DNA of 64,000 bases from the NCBI RefSeq assembly GCF_046244365.1, contig NZ_CP176395.1:7874001-7938000 (forward strand), written 5' to 3'. This DNA comes from Paenibacillus_V sp046244365. Lineage in GTDB: Bacteria; Bacillota; Bacilli; Paenibacillales; NBRC-103111. Made by a program: the position numbers and the translations under genes. Under the pieces are notes generated by a model. The model worked only from the letters and a program-made list of their open reading frames with translations. It made no database searches and had not been told where the DNA came from. This document shows positions 35,201 through 43,440 of the stretch, piece by piece (within the stretch, counting starts at the first letter, position 1; each line of letters opens with the position of its first letter).

Positions 35201-36160
35201 CTACAGCTTTCTAAGCAGCACCGATTCGACGGAATGATCCGCCTGTTTCTTCAGGATGAGGTGGGCCCGGTATTTCGTCGGCAAGATGTTCGCCCGTAAA
35301 TTAACAAGGTTAATTTCTTTCCAGATGGTCGCGGCCATCTCTTCGCCTTCTTCCTTCGACATCCCGGCGTACCGCTTGAAATACGAATCGGGCTTGCGGA
35401 ACGCCGTCTCGCGGAGGACATGAAAACGCTCGATATACCAGCGCTCGATATGCTGCTCGCTCGCGTCCACATAGATCGAGAAGTCGAAGAAATCGGAAAC
35501 AAACAGCTGCGGCGCCGAACCGAATTGCCCGATTCGCGGCCCTTGCAGAACGTTAAGCCCTTCGACGATCAGCACGTCCGGACGGTCAACGACCTGCGTT
35601 TCATCCGGTAAAATATCGTAAGTCATATGCGAATAGATCGGACAGCGAGCCTGCGGCTTGCCGGACTTGACATCGACCAGAAACCGGAGCAGACGCTTCG
35701 TGTCGTAGCTTTCGGGAAACCCTTTGCGCTTCATGATGCCGCGCTCCTCCAGAACGCGGTTGGGGAACAAGAAGCCGTCGGTCGTGACGAGATCGACCTT
35801 CGGATGGTTCGGCCATCGCGACAACAGCGCTTTCAGGACGCGGGCCGTCGTGCTTTTGCCTACCGCGACGCTGCCCGCGATACCGATTATGTAGGGCACC
35901 TTCTGCGCCTCGCTGCCGAGAAACGTCTGTGCGGCCCCATGGAGCTCCTGCGTCGCATTCACGTACATGTTCAAAAGCCGCGACAGCGGAAGGTACACAT
36001 CCTGCACCTCGTCCAGCGACAGCTCGTCGTTCAGTCCCCGCAGCTTGTCTATATCCTCCGCGGTCAAACTCAGCGGGGTATGGTCGCGCAGCTTGGCCCA
36101 GTCTTCCCGGTTAAACGCCATATACGGCGAGAACGTTTCATTGTTTGTCCGGCCTGTCAT
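35201..36160 (-). CDS. coaA: Type I pantothenate kinase
   Basis: 319 residues. It phosphorylates pantothenate, the first committed step to coenzyme A. The P-loop GIAGSVAVGKSTTARVL lies near residue 95, followed by LVTTDGFLFPN, KGFPESYDTKRLL, YSHMTYDI and the substrate lid VLIVEGLNVLQ. Length and order match bacterial CoaA. GGAGG lies 12 bases before the ATG. The gene is single and leftward with its own terminator. Confidence 0.95.
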   Translation of the reverse strand: MTGRTNNETFSPYMAFNREDWAKLRDHTPLSLTAEDIDKLRGLNDELSLDEVQDVYLPLSRLLNMYVNATQELHGAAQTFLGSEAQKVPYIIGIAGSVAVGKSTTARVLKALLSRWPNHPKVDLVTTDGFLFPNRVLEERGIMKRKGFPESYDTKRLLRFLVDVKSGKPQARCPIYSHMTYDILPDETQVVDRPDVLIVEGLNVLQGPRIGQFGSAPQLFVSDFFDFSIYVDASEQHIERWYIERFHVLRETAFRKPDSYFKRYAGMSKEEGEEMAATIWKEINLVNLRANILPTKYRAHLILKKQADHSVESVLLRKL

Positions 36161-36242
36161 CTTCAGTCAAGGCCTCCTTCATAAAAAATCTCTTAAAAAG
36201 CCGTCCTCGTCTTCCGCATCCTTAGGGTATCTAATGGCCCAT

Positions 36243-36950
36243 TCAAGGATGCAGCCATCCGTATAGCGGCATAAAAGCAAGCGCGGTCACGATCCCGGCG
36301 ATCGCCATCGCCAGTCCGCCGAAGCTTCCCTGCGTCTCGGATTCGCGGATAAGCCGCGCCGTACCGATGCCGTGCGCGGCCGTGCCTACCGCCACGGCTA
36401 TAGGAAGCTCGCCGCGAATGCCGAGCAGCCTCAGCAGCTCGGGGCCGATCATGCTGCCGAGCAGCCCGGTCAGCACCGTAAGGACGGCTCCCAGCTCCGG
36501 GATGCCTCCCGCTTGGCGCACGATTTCGATCGCGATCGGGCTTGTCGCCGACTTCGGCATCATCGTCGCCATCAGCTCCCGCGTGCCGCCGAGCAGCCAG
36601 ACGAGAAAGCCCGCGCTGGCGATCGAGCTGACCGAGCCGACCGTAACGGCGGTCAGCACGGCGGCCGCGTGACGGCGGATGCGCTCGGCTTGCTTGTATA
36701 GCGGAACGCCGAGCGCTACGGTTGCCGGACCCAAGAAGAAGGCGATCAGATCGCCGCCTTCGCGGTACGATTCGTACGGCACATCCAGAGCGAGCAGCAG
36801 CGCAATGAGTGCGCCGGCGCAGACGAACAGCGGGTGCAGCCATTTCCAGCGGCGGTGCAGCCGCTGCGCAGCCGCATAGGCCAGGACGGTTATGGCGACG
36901 CCGAACAGAGGCTGGGCGGCAGCCTCCCGCAAAGCGGCGGTGACGCTCAT
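36243..36950 (-). CDS. lrgB: LrgB/CidB family membrane protein
   Basis: 235 residues, about seven membrane segments. The family motif MPKSATSPIAIEI and the later AVAVGTAAHGIGTARLI are present. LrgB partners LrgA; the pair was first described as an antiholin-like regulator of autolysis, and in some Firmicutes (B. subtilis PftAB) acts as a pyruvate transporter. It overlaps lrgA by four bases. No LytST-type two-component system is adjacent. Confidence 0.9.
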   Translation of the reverse strand: MSVTAALREAAAQPLFGVAITVLAYAAAQRLHRRWKWLHPLFVCAGALIALLLALDVPYESYREGGDLIAFFLGPATVALGVPLYKQAERIRRHAAAVLTAVTVGSVSSIASAGFLVWLLGGTRELMATMMPKSATSPIAIEIVRQAGGIPELGAVLTVLTGLLGSMIGPELLRLLGIRGELPIAVAVGTAAHGIGTARLIRESETQGSFGGLAMAIAGIVTALAFMPLYGWLHP

Positions 36951-37327
36951 AAGCTCCGTCCCTCCCCGCGTTCGACGGGCGCCTTGGCGCTGCGCTCCCG
37001 CCGCTGCATCATCGAGGCGACGCCGCCCGTTACGATCAGGCCGACCATCGCGCTGACGATCAGGCTCAGGACCACCGCAACCCAGTTGCTGCGGATAAAA
37101 GGCATAAACGCCATCGTCCCGACGACGACCGGCGCAAATAACAGCATCATATGCTTAAGTAAAAATTGAGCCGATTCCTCGACCCACTCCAGCCGGACGA
37201 GCTTCAGAAACAACGCGGCCGTAAACAGGATAAGCCCGATCACATTGGCCGGAAGCGGCACATGAAGCCCTTTTTGCAGCAGCAGTCCGAACAAATGAAA
37301 CCCTAGCAAAATAGCCAATCCCCGCAT
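36947..37327 (-). CDS. lrgA: LrgA/CidA family holin-like protein
   Basis: 126 residues with four membrane segments: GLAILLGFHLFGLLLQ, the conserved LPANVIGLILFTAALFLKLV, LLFAPVVVGTMAFMPFI and a final VVLSLIVSAMVGLIVTGG. AAGGAGA selects the ATG at 37327; the open frame to 37489 is not family-like and runs into the MFS gene. It is translationally coupled to lrgB. About 150 bases separate it from the MFS gene stop. Confidence 0.9.
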   Translation of the reverse strand: MRGLAILLGFHLFGLLLQKGLHVPLPANVIGLILFTAALFLKLVRLEWVEESAQFLLKHMMLLFAPVVVGTMAFMPFIRSNWVAVVLSLIVSAMVGLIVTGGVASMMQRRERSAKAPVERGEGRSL

Positions 37328-37475
37328 CCGATCTTCTCCTTGCCCTCCGTTCTGCTTTCTCCCTAAGTCTATCAGAATTTCGCAGCCAAGAAAGCTTTTT
37401 TGCGTGGCGGCCTCGGGAGGTACCTTTTCCCAGGAATTTAGGCTTAGCGCAGCTTTCGGATAAGGGCGCTGCAGG

Positions 37476-38723
37476 CTAAGCGCCGGCAACCGCCTCTTGC
37501 TTGCGGCTTAATGCCGGCAGCGCGATCCAGTAATAGCCTCCCGCAGCCAGGATGCAAACGCCCACAATCGTATAGAGCATCGTAACCGAAACGACGGCTG
37601 GAAAAGCAAGGGCCACCAAGCCGAGCGCCAAAGATTGCCCCATCATCATAAGCGGCTCGATCCAGGCGCTGACACGCCCCATGCTGCTTGCCTCGACCAA
37701 TTCGGGGATCCAGCCGCCGAGCACGACGTTCACCGGCGCCAGAACGGCGCCAACCGCGAGCACGAGCGATAAATACAGCCAGACGTTCGACGTCATGCCC
37801 AGCGCTAGAGTAAGCGCGCCGGACAGCAGCAGTCCTGCGATCAAGACGCGGACCTTCGTAAACCGCTTGATCAGCGGAGCGCCCGCCGCGCTGCCGAGCA
37901 GGAAGCCGATGCCGAGAAACACCGTTATCAGCGCCGAATAGCTTTGGTAGTGCTCGGGGCTAAGCTTGTACTTCATCGTGAATATCGGGAGCACCGCGAA
38001 CACGCCGTTCACGATGCCGAACAGGAAAAAGCCCGCGATAATGGCAAACAGCAGCTTGTGCTTGCGAATATACGTAAACCCTTGCCTGAAATCCGCCACG
38101 ATCAGCCGCATGCTTAAATCGCGTATGCGAACCTTGCCATTGGGCTGCCTCACTTCGGGAGCGAAGCGGCATAGCGCGATCAGCGCTCCGGATGCGAGAA
38201 AGCTGATGCCGTCGATCGTCACCGCGCCTTCAATGCCGAAATAATGATAGGCGCCGGCCCCAAGCCCCATACCGAACAACATGAAGAGCCCCATCACCGT
38301 CTGGTTCAGGCCTGCCGCCTGCACGTACTGTTCCTCGTTCATGATTCCCTGCAGCAAGCTCATTTCGGCCGGGGCAAAAAATTTGGATACGGCGCTTCGG
38401 ATAAACAACACGACAAATGCCGGCACAAGCCAGTTCCAATGAACCGCCAGCAGGAGCAGCAGCGTCAAGCCCGCTCGTATCCAATCGCTGTTCGCCGCGA
38501 TCCGCTTGCGGTCGAGGCGGTCGGCCAGCACGCCCACGAACAGGAACACCGCGAGCGTCGGCAGCGAGTACATCAGCTCCGCCACCGTCGCATAATAAGG
38601 CTGGGAACCGAACCGATCCAGCAAATAGAAGGCAAATGCCATATTGCCGACAACCGTGCCGAGCTGCGAAGCGAAGTTTGCCAGAAACAGCTTCGTGAAC
38701 GCCGCGTTCTTGAACAATTGCAT
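37476..38723 (-). CDS. MFS transporter, MefA-like efflux type
   Basis: 415 residues with about 12 membrane segments. It starts FTKLFLANFASQLGTVVGNMAFAFYLLD and has the loop GVLADRLDRKR (MFS motif A) between helices 2 and 3. The pattern fits the MFS_3 drug-exporter branch related to macrolide efflux proteins; the substrate is unknown. GGGGA lies before the ATG. It is 26 bases downstream of a TetR gene in the same operon, so drug-inducible expression is likely. Confidence 0.87.
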   Translation of the reverse strand: MQLFKNAAFTKLFLANFASQLGTVVGNMAFAFYLLDRFGSQPYYATVAELMYSLPTLAVFLFVGVLADRLDRKRIAANSDWIRAGLTLLLLLAVHWNWLVPAFVVLFIRSAVSKFFAPAEMSLLQGIMNEEQYVQAAGLNQTVMGLFMLFGMGLGAGAYHYFGIEGAVTIDGISFLASGALIALCRFAPEVRQPNGKVRIRDLSMRLIVADFRQGFTYIRKHKLLFAIIAGFFLFGIVNGVFAVLPIFTMKYKLSPEHYQSYSALITVFLGIGFLLGSAAGAPLIKRFTKVRVLIAGLLLSGALTLALGMTSNVWLYLSLVLAVGAVLAPVNVVLGGWIPELVEASSMGRVSAWIEPLMMMGQSLALGLVALAFPAVVSVTMLYTIVGVCILAAGGYYWIALPALSRKQEAVAGA

Positions 38724-38749
38724 AGGGATCCCCGCTTTCTTATCGTTCG

Positions 38750-39373
38750 CTATAAGGCGTTCTTCACGCCGAGCAGCTGCCGGATATAGGCGATCAAGGC
38801 ATCGATTTGGCCGTTCGCCTCCGCTTGTTCGGGGCCTACGGCAAGCGCATGCGTCGTAATGCCTTCGATGTGCGACGCGGCGATTTTAGCGATCAGCTCC
38901 AGCGGGAGCTGCGGGGCGAATTCTCCCCGATCGGCGCCGGTTTGCAAAAGCTTGGCGAAGGCCGCTATCGATTCCCCGTACCGCCGCTTCAGCAGGCCTC
39001 TTCTTTTTTCGTCGCGCCAGCCCGTCATGAAGTATTCGTAATAAACCGGCGCCGCACCGCCCGAAGCCGCCGCCATGTCTTCCTTTTGCCGGGAAAGCAT
39101 CGTTTCGATTGCCTCCCAGACGGTCTGCGAGTCCTTCAGCAGCGCCTCCATGCCGCGCTCGTTCTCCTCATCCATCCTGGCCGCGAGCGCCTCGAAAATC
39201 TCTTCCTTCGTCTGAAAATACAAGTAGATCCACCCGCGGCTCATGTCGGTTTCCTGCACGATGTCCTTTAGCGTTGCAGGCTCGTAGCCCTTACGGATGA
39301 AAACGCGCTCCGCCGCATCGAGAATTTGGCGTTTGCGCTGCTCCTTATGCTCATCGGAAACCTTGGGCGACAT
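38750..39373 (-). CDS. TetR family transcriptional regulator
   Basis: 207 residues. The helix-turn-helix domain is ILDAAERVFIRKGYEPATLKD, then TDMSRGWIYLYFQTKEEIF. AAGGAG selects the ATG at 39373. It is the first gene of an operon with an MFS efflux pump and has a strong palindromic operator 28 bases upstream, so autoregulation and repression of the pump are likely. It is paralogous to the TetR at 34147-34764. Confidence 0.9.
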   Translation of the reverse strand: MSPKVSDEHKEQRKRQILDAAERVFIRKGYEPATLKDIVQETDMSRGWIYLYFQTKEEIFEALAARMDEENERGMEALLKDSQTVWEAIETMLSRQKEDMAAASGGAAPVYYEYFMTGWRDEKRRGLLKRRYGESIAAFAKLLQTGADRGEFAPQLPLELIAKIAASHIEGITTHALAVGPEQAEANGQIDALIAYIRQLLGVKNAL

Positions 39374-39400
39374 CGGTCCCACTCCTTCGCGAAAAAAATA

Positions 39401-39442
39401 AATGAACCACATGTCATTTATAATAATGACACGCGGTTCATT
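39401..39442 (-). promoter_or_regulatory. Probable TetR operator
   Basis: An 18-base arm AATGAACCACATGTCATT is followed, after TATAAT, by AATGACACGCGGTTCATT, its inverted copy with two mismatches. The palindrome lies immediately upstream of the tetR start and covers the expected promoter. Confidence 0.75.
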
Positions 39443-39457
39443 TTACAAGCCCATTTC

Positions 39458-40234
39458 TTACTTAAGCTCAACTCGCATTCCGCGCCGCGCTAATGTCACG
39501 CCCCCCGGCAGCGGATAGGCTTCCCGGACATCGACGCCGTGCGACAAATGCGTCAGAATAACCCGCTTCGGCTTCGTCTCGGCGATCAATTCGAACGCTT
39601 CGGTCATGTCGTAGACGGAACGAGTGCTCACCGGCGCTTCCTCCCGGTAAAAGTTCGTCCCCAGCACCAGCAGATCGAGACCTTTCAGCGGCGTTTTCTC
39701 GTCCCCTTGCAAATTGATCGCGTCGGAGCAGTACGCCCAAGCATATCCGTCCTTCTCGAACCGGTACGCATACGAAAAACCGTTCTTCCCGTGGCACACC
39801 TTCCACGGCATAATCCGCCAGCCCCCGAACGTCATGCCGCCGTCATTCTCGTGAAAATGAAAATGTCTGTCCAGCCAAGGAAACTGCGAGCCGATCGTTT
39901 GCAGCACCTCCGCCGGCCCATACAGATTTCCTTTGACGCCTAGCCAGCGGCATGCATCCGCCCATTCCGGCAGCCCGCCTATATGATCGAAATGCGCATG
40001 CGTCACGAGCGTATGACCGATCGTTTTGCAGCCGATCGCTTCCATTTGACGAGCCCAATCGGGTCCGCAATCGAGCAGCAGCTCGCCGCCCTCGCTATGA
40101 ATCATGACCGAGGAGCGAAGCCGCGCGTTCAAGCCGGACGACCTGGCTTCCTCGCACACCCCGCAATCGCAGTACACGCGGGGAACCCCCATCGAATCGC
40201 CGTTTCCCAGAAACGTGAAGCTTTCCATCGCCAT
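39458..40234 (-). CDS. MBL-fold metallohydrolase, PhnP-like
   Basis: 258 residues. FLGNGDSMGVPRVYCDCGVC at the start resembles the extra Cys metal site of PhnP-type phosphodiesterases. The HxHxDH motif is in VTHAHFDHIGGLPEW, the Asp in YCSDAINL and the final His in LTHLSHGVD. PhnP opens cyclic ribose phosphates in phosphonate breakdown, but this subgroup is broad and no phn lyase genes are adjacent, so the substrate is uncertain. GGAGGGG lies before the ATG at 40234. Confidence 0.88.
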   Translation of the reverse strand: MAMESFTFLGNGDSMGVPRVYCDCGVCEEARSSGLNARLRSSVMIHSEGGELLLDCGPDWARQMEAIGCKTIGHTLVTHAHFDHIGGLPEWADACRWLGVKGNLYGPAEVLQTIGSQFPWLDRHFHFHENDGGMTFGGWRIMPWKVCHGKNGFSYAYRFEKDGYAWAYCSDAINLQGDEKTPLKGLDLLVLGTNFYREEAPVSTRSVYDMTEAFELIAETKPKRVILTHLSHGVDVREAYPLPGGVTLARRGMRVELK

Positions 40235-40385
40235 GTCCCCTCCGGTCTCTCGCTGCATCTTTTTTTTTCGAAATAGGTTTCCACTCTGCTGCGGGAAAAT
40301 CCTTTATTTTTCACAAAATCGCACGGAAAGATGGTATCATCTTGAAAACGGCCGAAGCCTCAGCCAGGAAATGGGAGGTAACGCA

Positions 40386-41921
40386 ATGCAATACGCCATC
40401 GAGCAAGCAACGATCGAGCACAAACTCGTTCTCCGGCATTTGCTGGAGCTGTATCAGTATGACACAAGCGATTACGACGCGTTGAACGTCGATCCGCACG
40501 GGCTTTACGGTTACCGCTATTTGGATCATTATTGGACGGAGCCGGGACGGTTCGCTTTCCTGCTCAAGGCGGACGGCCATTGGGCGGGCTTCGCGATGGT
40601 GCGCGAGATCGGAGAGGAGCGCGGCGAAGCGGTCTTCCATTCGATAGCGGAATTTTTCGTCATGAAACATTATCGGCGTAAAGGATTGGGCGAGCGGCTG
40701 GCGACGGCGCTGTTCGACCGGTTTCCCGGCACGTGGAAGGTGAGGCAGACGGAAGCGAATGCGCCCGCCCAGACGTTCTGGCGTTCCGTCATCGGACGTT
40801 ATGCGAGCGGAAGCTATACGGAAAGCCGGGAGAGCGGCTGGGAAGGCCCCGTTCAAACGTTCGTCAGCGGGGCCAAAGCGGACCGGACGGGCGGCGCATT
40901 CGCTTACCGCGCGCCGGCAGCCGCCCAAACGACCGCGACCATTCCCGCCAAGCTTAAGCCTTGGGACGAAATCCGTATCGTCGCTCCGTCCAAAAGCATG
41001 TCGCGCCTCGTCCCCGAACATATCGCGCTCGCCAAGCAGCGACTCGAACAGCTCGGCTTGCGCGTCTCTTTCGGCAAACATGCCTCTGACAGCGACGCCT
41101 TCGACTCCTCGCCGATCGAAGCCCGTATCGCCGACCTGCACGAAGCCTTCCGCGATCCGAACGTCAAAGGCATTCTTGCCGTTCTCGGCGGCGAGAACAG
41201 CAACCAGCTGCTCCGGCACCTCGACTATGACCTGATCCGCGACAATCCGAAAATGTTCTGCGGATATTCGGACATTACGGCGCTCGGCAATGCAATGTAT
41301 GCCAAGTCCGGACTCGTCAGCTATTCCGGGCCCAACTTCTCGAGCTTCGCCATGCCGGAAGGACTGTCCTATACAAGAGAAAGCTTCGTCCGCTGCGTTA
41401 TGCAGGAAGCGCCCTTCGAAATCCGGCCGGCGAGCACATGGAGCGACGATCCGTGGTACCGGTCGGATGCCCCCCGAACGTTCATTCCGAACGGCGGATG
41501 GACGGTCATCCAGCCCGGCGAGGCTGCCGGTACGATCATCGGCGGCAACCTGTGTACACTCAATCTTCTGCAGGGCACCGAATTCATGCCGTCGCTCGAC
41601 GGAGCCGTACTATTTCTGGAAGACGACTATATCGTATCCCCCGAAACGTTCGACCGGGATCTTCAGTCGCTCATCCACCAGCCCAGCTTCGACGGGGTGA
41701 AAGGAATCGTCATCGGCCGCTTCCAGATCGGCTCCCGCATGACCCCGGACAAGCTTGCGGCCATTATCCGCAGCAAAAAAGAATTGTCCGGCATTCCCGT
41801 CATCGCCGATGTCGACTTCGGCCATACGACGCCGCAAATCACATTCCCTATCGGCGGCACGGCAGCCTTATCCGCTTCCGAAGAACCGGACGGCACGAAG
41901 CTTACCGTCATCGATCATTAA
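40386..41921 (+). CDS. Fusion of a GNAT acetyltransferase and an S66 (MccF/LD-carboxypeptidase) peptidase
   Basis: 511 residues in one intact frame. Residues 1-160 are a GNAT domain (GLYGYRYLDHYWTEPGRFAF, acetyl-CoA loop YRRKGLGERLA, then WKVRQTEANAPAQTFWR). A linker of about 30 residues rich in Ala/Gly/Thr follows. From about 190 a complete S66 serine peptidase begins (LKPWDEIRIVAPSKSMS), with Ser295 in FCGYSDITAL, Glu412 in VLFLEDDY and His480 in DFGHTTPQ as the triad. S66 enzymes trim tetrapeptide side chains in murein recycling or, as MccF, inactivate microcin C. AAATGGGAGG precedes the ATG. A Cof-type phosphatase follows 22 bases later. Confidence 0.88.
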   Translation: MQYAIEQATIEHKLVLRHLLELYQYDTSDYDALNVDPHGLYGYRYLDHYWTEPGRFAFLLKADGHWAGFAMVREIGEERGEAVFHSIAEFFVMKHYRRKGLGERLATALFDRFPGTWKVRQTEANAPAQTFWRSVIGRYASGSYTESRESGWEGPVQTFVSGAKADRTGGAFAYRAPAAAQTTATIPAKLKPWDEIRIVAPSKSMSRLVPEHIALAKQRLEQLGLRVSFGKHASDSDAFDSSPIEARIADLHEAFRDPNVKGILAVLGGENSNQLLRHLDYDLIRDNPKMFCGYSDITALGNAMYAKSGLVSYSGPNFSSFAMPEGLSYTRESFVRCVMQEAPFEIRPASTWSDDPWYRSDAPRTFIPNGGWTVIQPGEAAGTIIGGNLCTLNLLQGTEFMPSLDGAVLFLEDDYIVSPETFDRDLQSLIHQPSFDGVKGIVIGRFQIGSRMTPDKLAAIIRSKKELSGIPVIADVDFGHTTPQITFPIGGTAALSASEEPDGTKLTVIDH

Positions 41922-41943
41922 CGAAGAGGAGCTGTTTACGGCT

Positions 41944-42792
41944 ATGAGCGCAAACGCAACGATTATTTTGACCGATCTGGACGGAACGCTGCTGCGTTCG
42001 GACGCGACGCTTTCCGCCTACACGGTGCAAACGGTGACCGCAGCCATACGGCGGGGCATCCCGGTGAGCTACGCCACCGCCAGAAGCTATACGAGCTCGA
42101 CCAGCGTCGTTTCCGCCATTCCTTGGAACGCCCCGATCGTGCTCTATAACGGGGCACTCTTGTTCGATCCGGTCCGCAAGCAAGTACTGGAGGGGTTTTG
42201 GCTGGAGCCGGCTCTATCGAACGCCATTATCGAAACGGGCAAAAAACGGCGGCTTACGCCCTATTTGTTCGCGCTGGACGAGACGGATACGGAACGCGTC
42301 CTGCACGAGCCGCTCGTTCGCCGGGGAGAGAAGCAGTTTTACGACAGCCGCCCGGGCGATCCCCGCTTCCGGGAAGTGGCCGCTCTGGCTTGTCCGGACT
42401 CCTTCCGGACGCTCGGCCTAACGTATATAGGATTGCAAGAGGAGCTGGAGCCGCTGCGCCGGGAGCTCGAGGATACGTTCGGAGACCGTTTGCATCTTCA
42501 TTACACGAAGGACAACTACATCGAAAACCATTATTTCCTTGAGGCCAGCCATCCGCAAGCGAATAAACGCGAAGGGGCGGCCTTGTGGGCGCGGTATATG
42601 AACGTCGACCCGGCTCATATTACGGCGTTCGGCGACAATCTGAACGATATCGGCCTATTCGAAGCGGCAGGAACCCGGATTGCCGTCGCCAATGCGCAGG
42701 AGAAACTGAAGCAAATGGCGGACCGGGTCGTCGAGAGCAACGACGAAGACGGCGTAGCGCGTTACATCGCCGCGCATATGATTGGCGTCTGA
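41944..42792 (+). CDS. Cof-type HAD-IIB family hydrolase
   Basis: 282 residues. Motif I is ILTDLDGTLLRSD, motif II near YATARSYT, Lys in QANKREGAAL, and motif IV ITAFGDNLNDIGLFEAAG. The C2b cap between them is typical of Cof/YwpJ sugar-phosphate or flavin-phosphate phosphatases. The ATG at 41944 follows GAAGAGGAG at a long distance (about 13 bases). It is 22 bases after the GNAT-S66 gene and is likely co-transcribed. Confidence 0.88.
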   Translation: MSANATIILTDLDGTLLRSDATLSAYTVQTVTAAIRRGIPVSYATARSYTSSTSVVSAIPWNAPIVLYNGALLFDPVRKQVLEGFWLEPALSNAIIETGKKRRLTPYLFALDETDTERVLHEPLVRRGEKQFYDSRPGDPRFREVAALACPDSFRTLGLTYIGLQEELEPLRRELEDTFGDRLHLHYTKDNYIENHYFLEASHPQANKREGAALWARYMNVDPAHITAFGDNLNDIGLFEAAGTRIAVANAQEKLKQMADRVVESNDEDGVARYIAAHMIGV

Positions 42793-42973
42793 AAGAAAGA
42801 ACGTATTAGACAGGGTAAGTAAACTTTAACTCCGTTCTAAGGCGACGCTTACGTTCCAACACAGACGCAAAAGCCCCAAGGATACGTTTCCGTTTACCTT
42901 GAGGCGTTTTGCCGAAAATAACGAACTCTCGGAAGCTGTCGATTCATTGGGGAGAATAGGCAACACTCCTCGA

Positions 42974-43111
42974 TAGCGGATTTTGGAGGCCTTAATTGCC
43001 GCCAAGTATCCCGCAACGGAATCATAGCGCCTTTTCGGATCGTTATTTATCGCCAAATGTACCGATAATGATCCATTTTCACCCGATAACGCCTCCAAAA
43101 TCCGTTATTTC
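42974..43111. repeat. Inverted-repeat-bounded intergenic element, copy 2
   Basis: GGATTTTGGAGGC at 42978-42990 and GCCTCCAAAATCC at 43091-43103 are a perfect 13-bp inverted repeat bounding about 125 bases with no gene. The right end continues GTTATT as in the copy at 34864-34998. The rest of the gap 42793-43371 shows no gene. Confidence 0.65.
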
Positions 43112-43371
43112 TTTAAATATATCTATTTCCCTTTAAATAACGTCCTCAAAGTTCGCTATGCCAAATGAGGGTTTCATTTTTTGACTTACATTGTGAGAAT
43201 GGCATGCTTCCTACACAATGAATCGACAGCTTCTCTCGTTCCGTAATGCGGCGATTTACCCGTTCGAAGGAAGAAATAAGGGACTGGCTTTCCGCTCATT
43301 CCTCATTAAAGCGCCGTCCTGCACATTCTTTTTCAGCAGACCCGCTCCCGACAATATCCTCATGAGATAGA

Positions 43372-43416
43372 AAAAAGGTACCGTCTCCTCCATTTTCTTA
43401 AGGGACAGTACCTTTC
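43372..43416 (-). terminator. Terminator of the SLH-protein gene
   Basis: On the minus strand AAAGGTACTGTCCC pairs with GAGACGGTACCTTT (two mismatches) and leads into TTTTTT, about 25 bases past the stop. Confidence 0.82.
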
Positions 43417-43440
43417 TAGAAGCTTGCGGTTATTTGTTCG

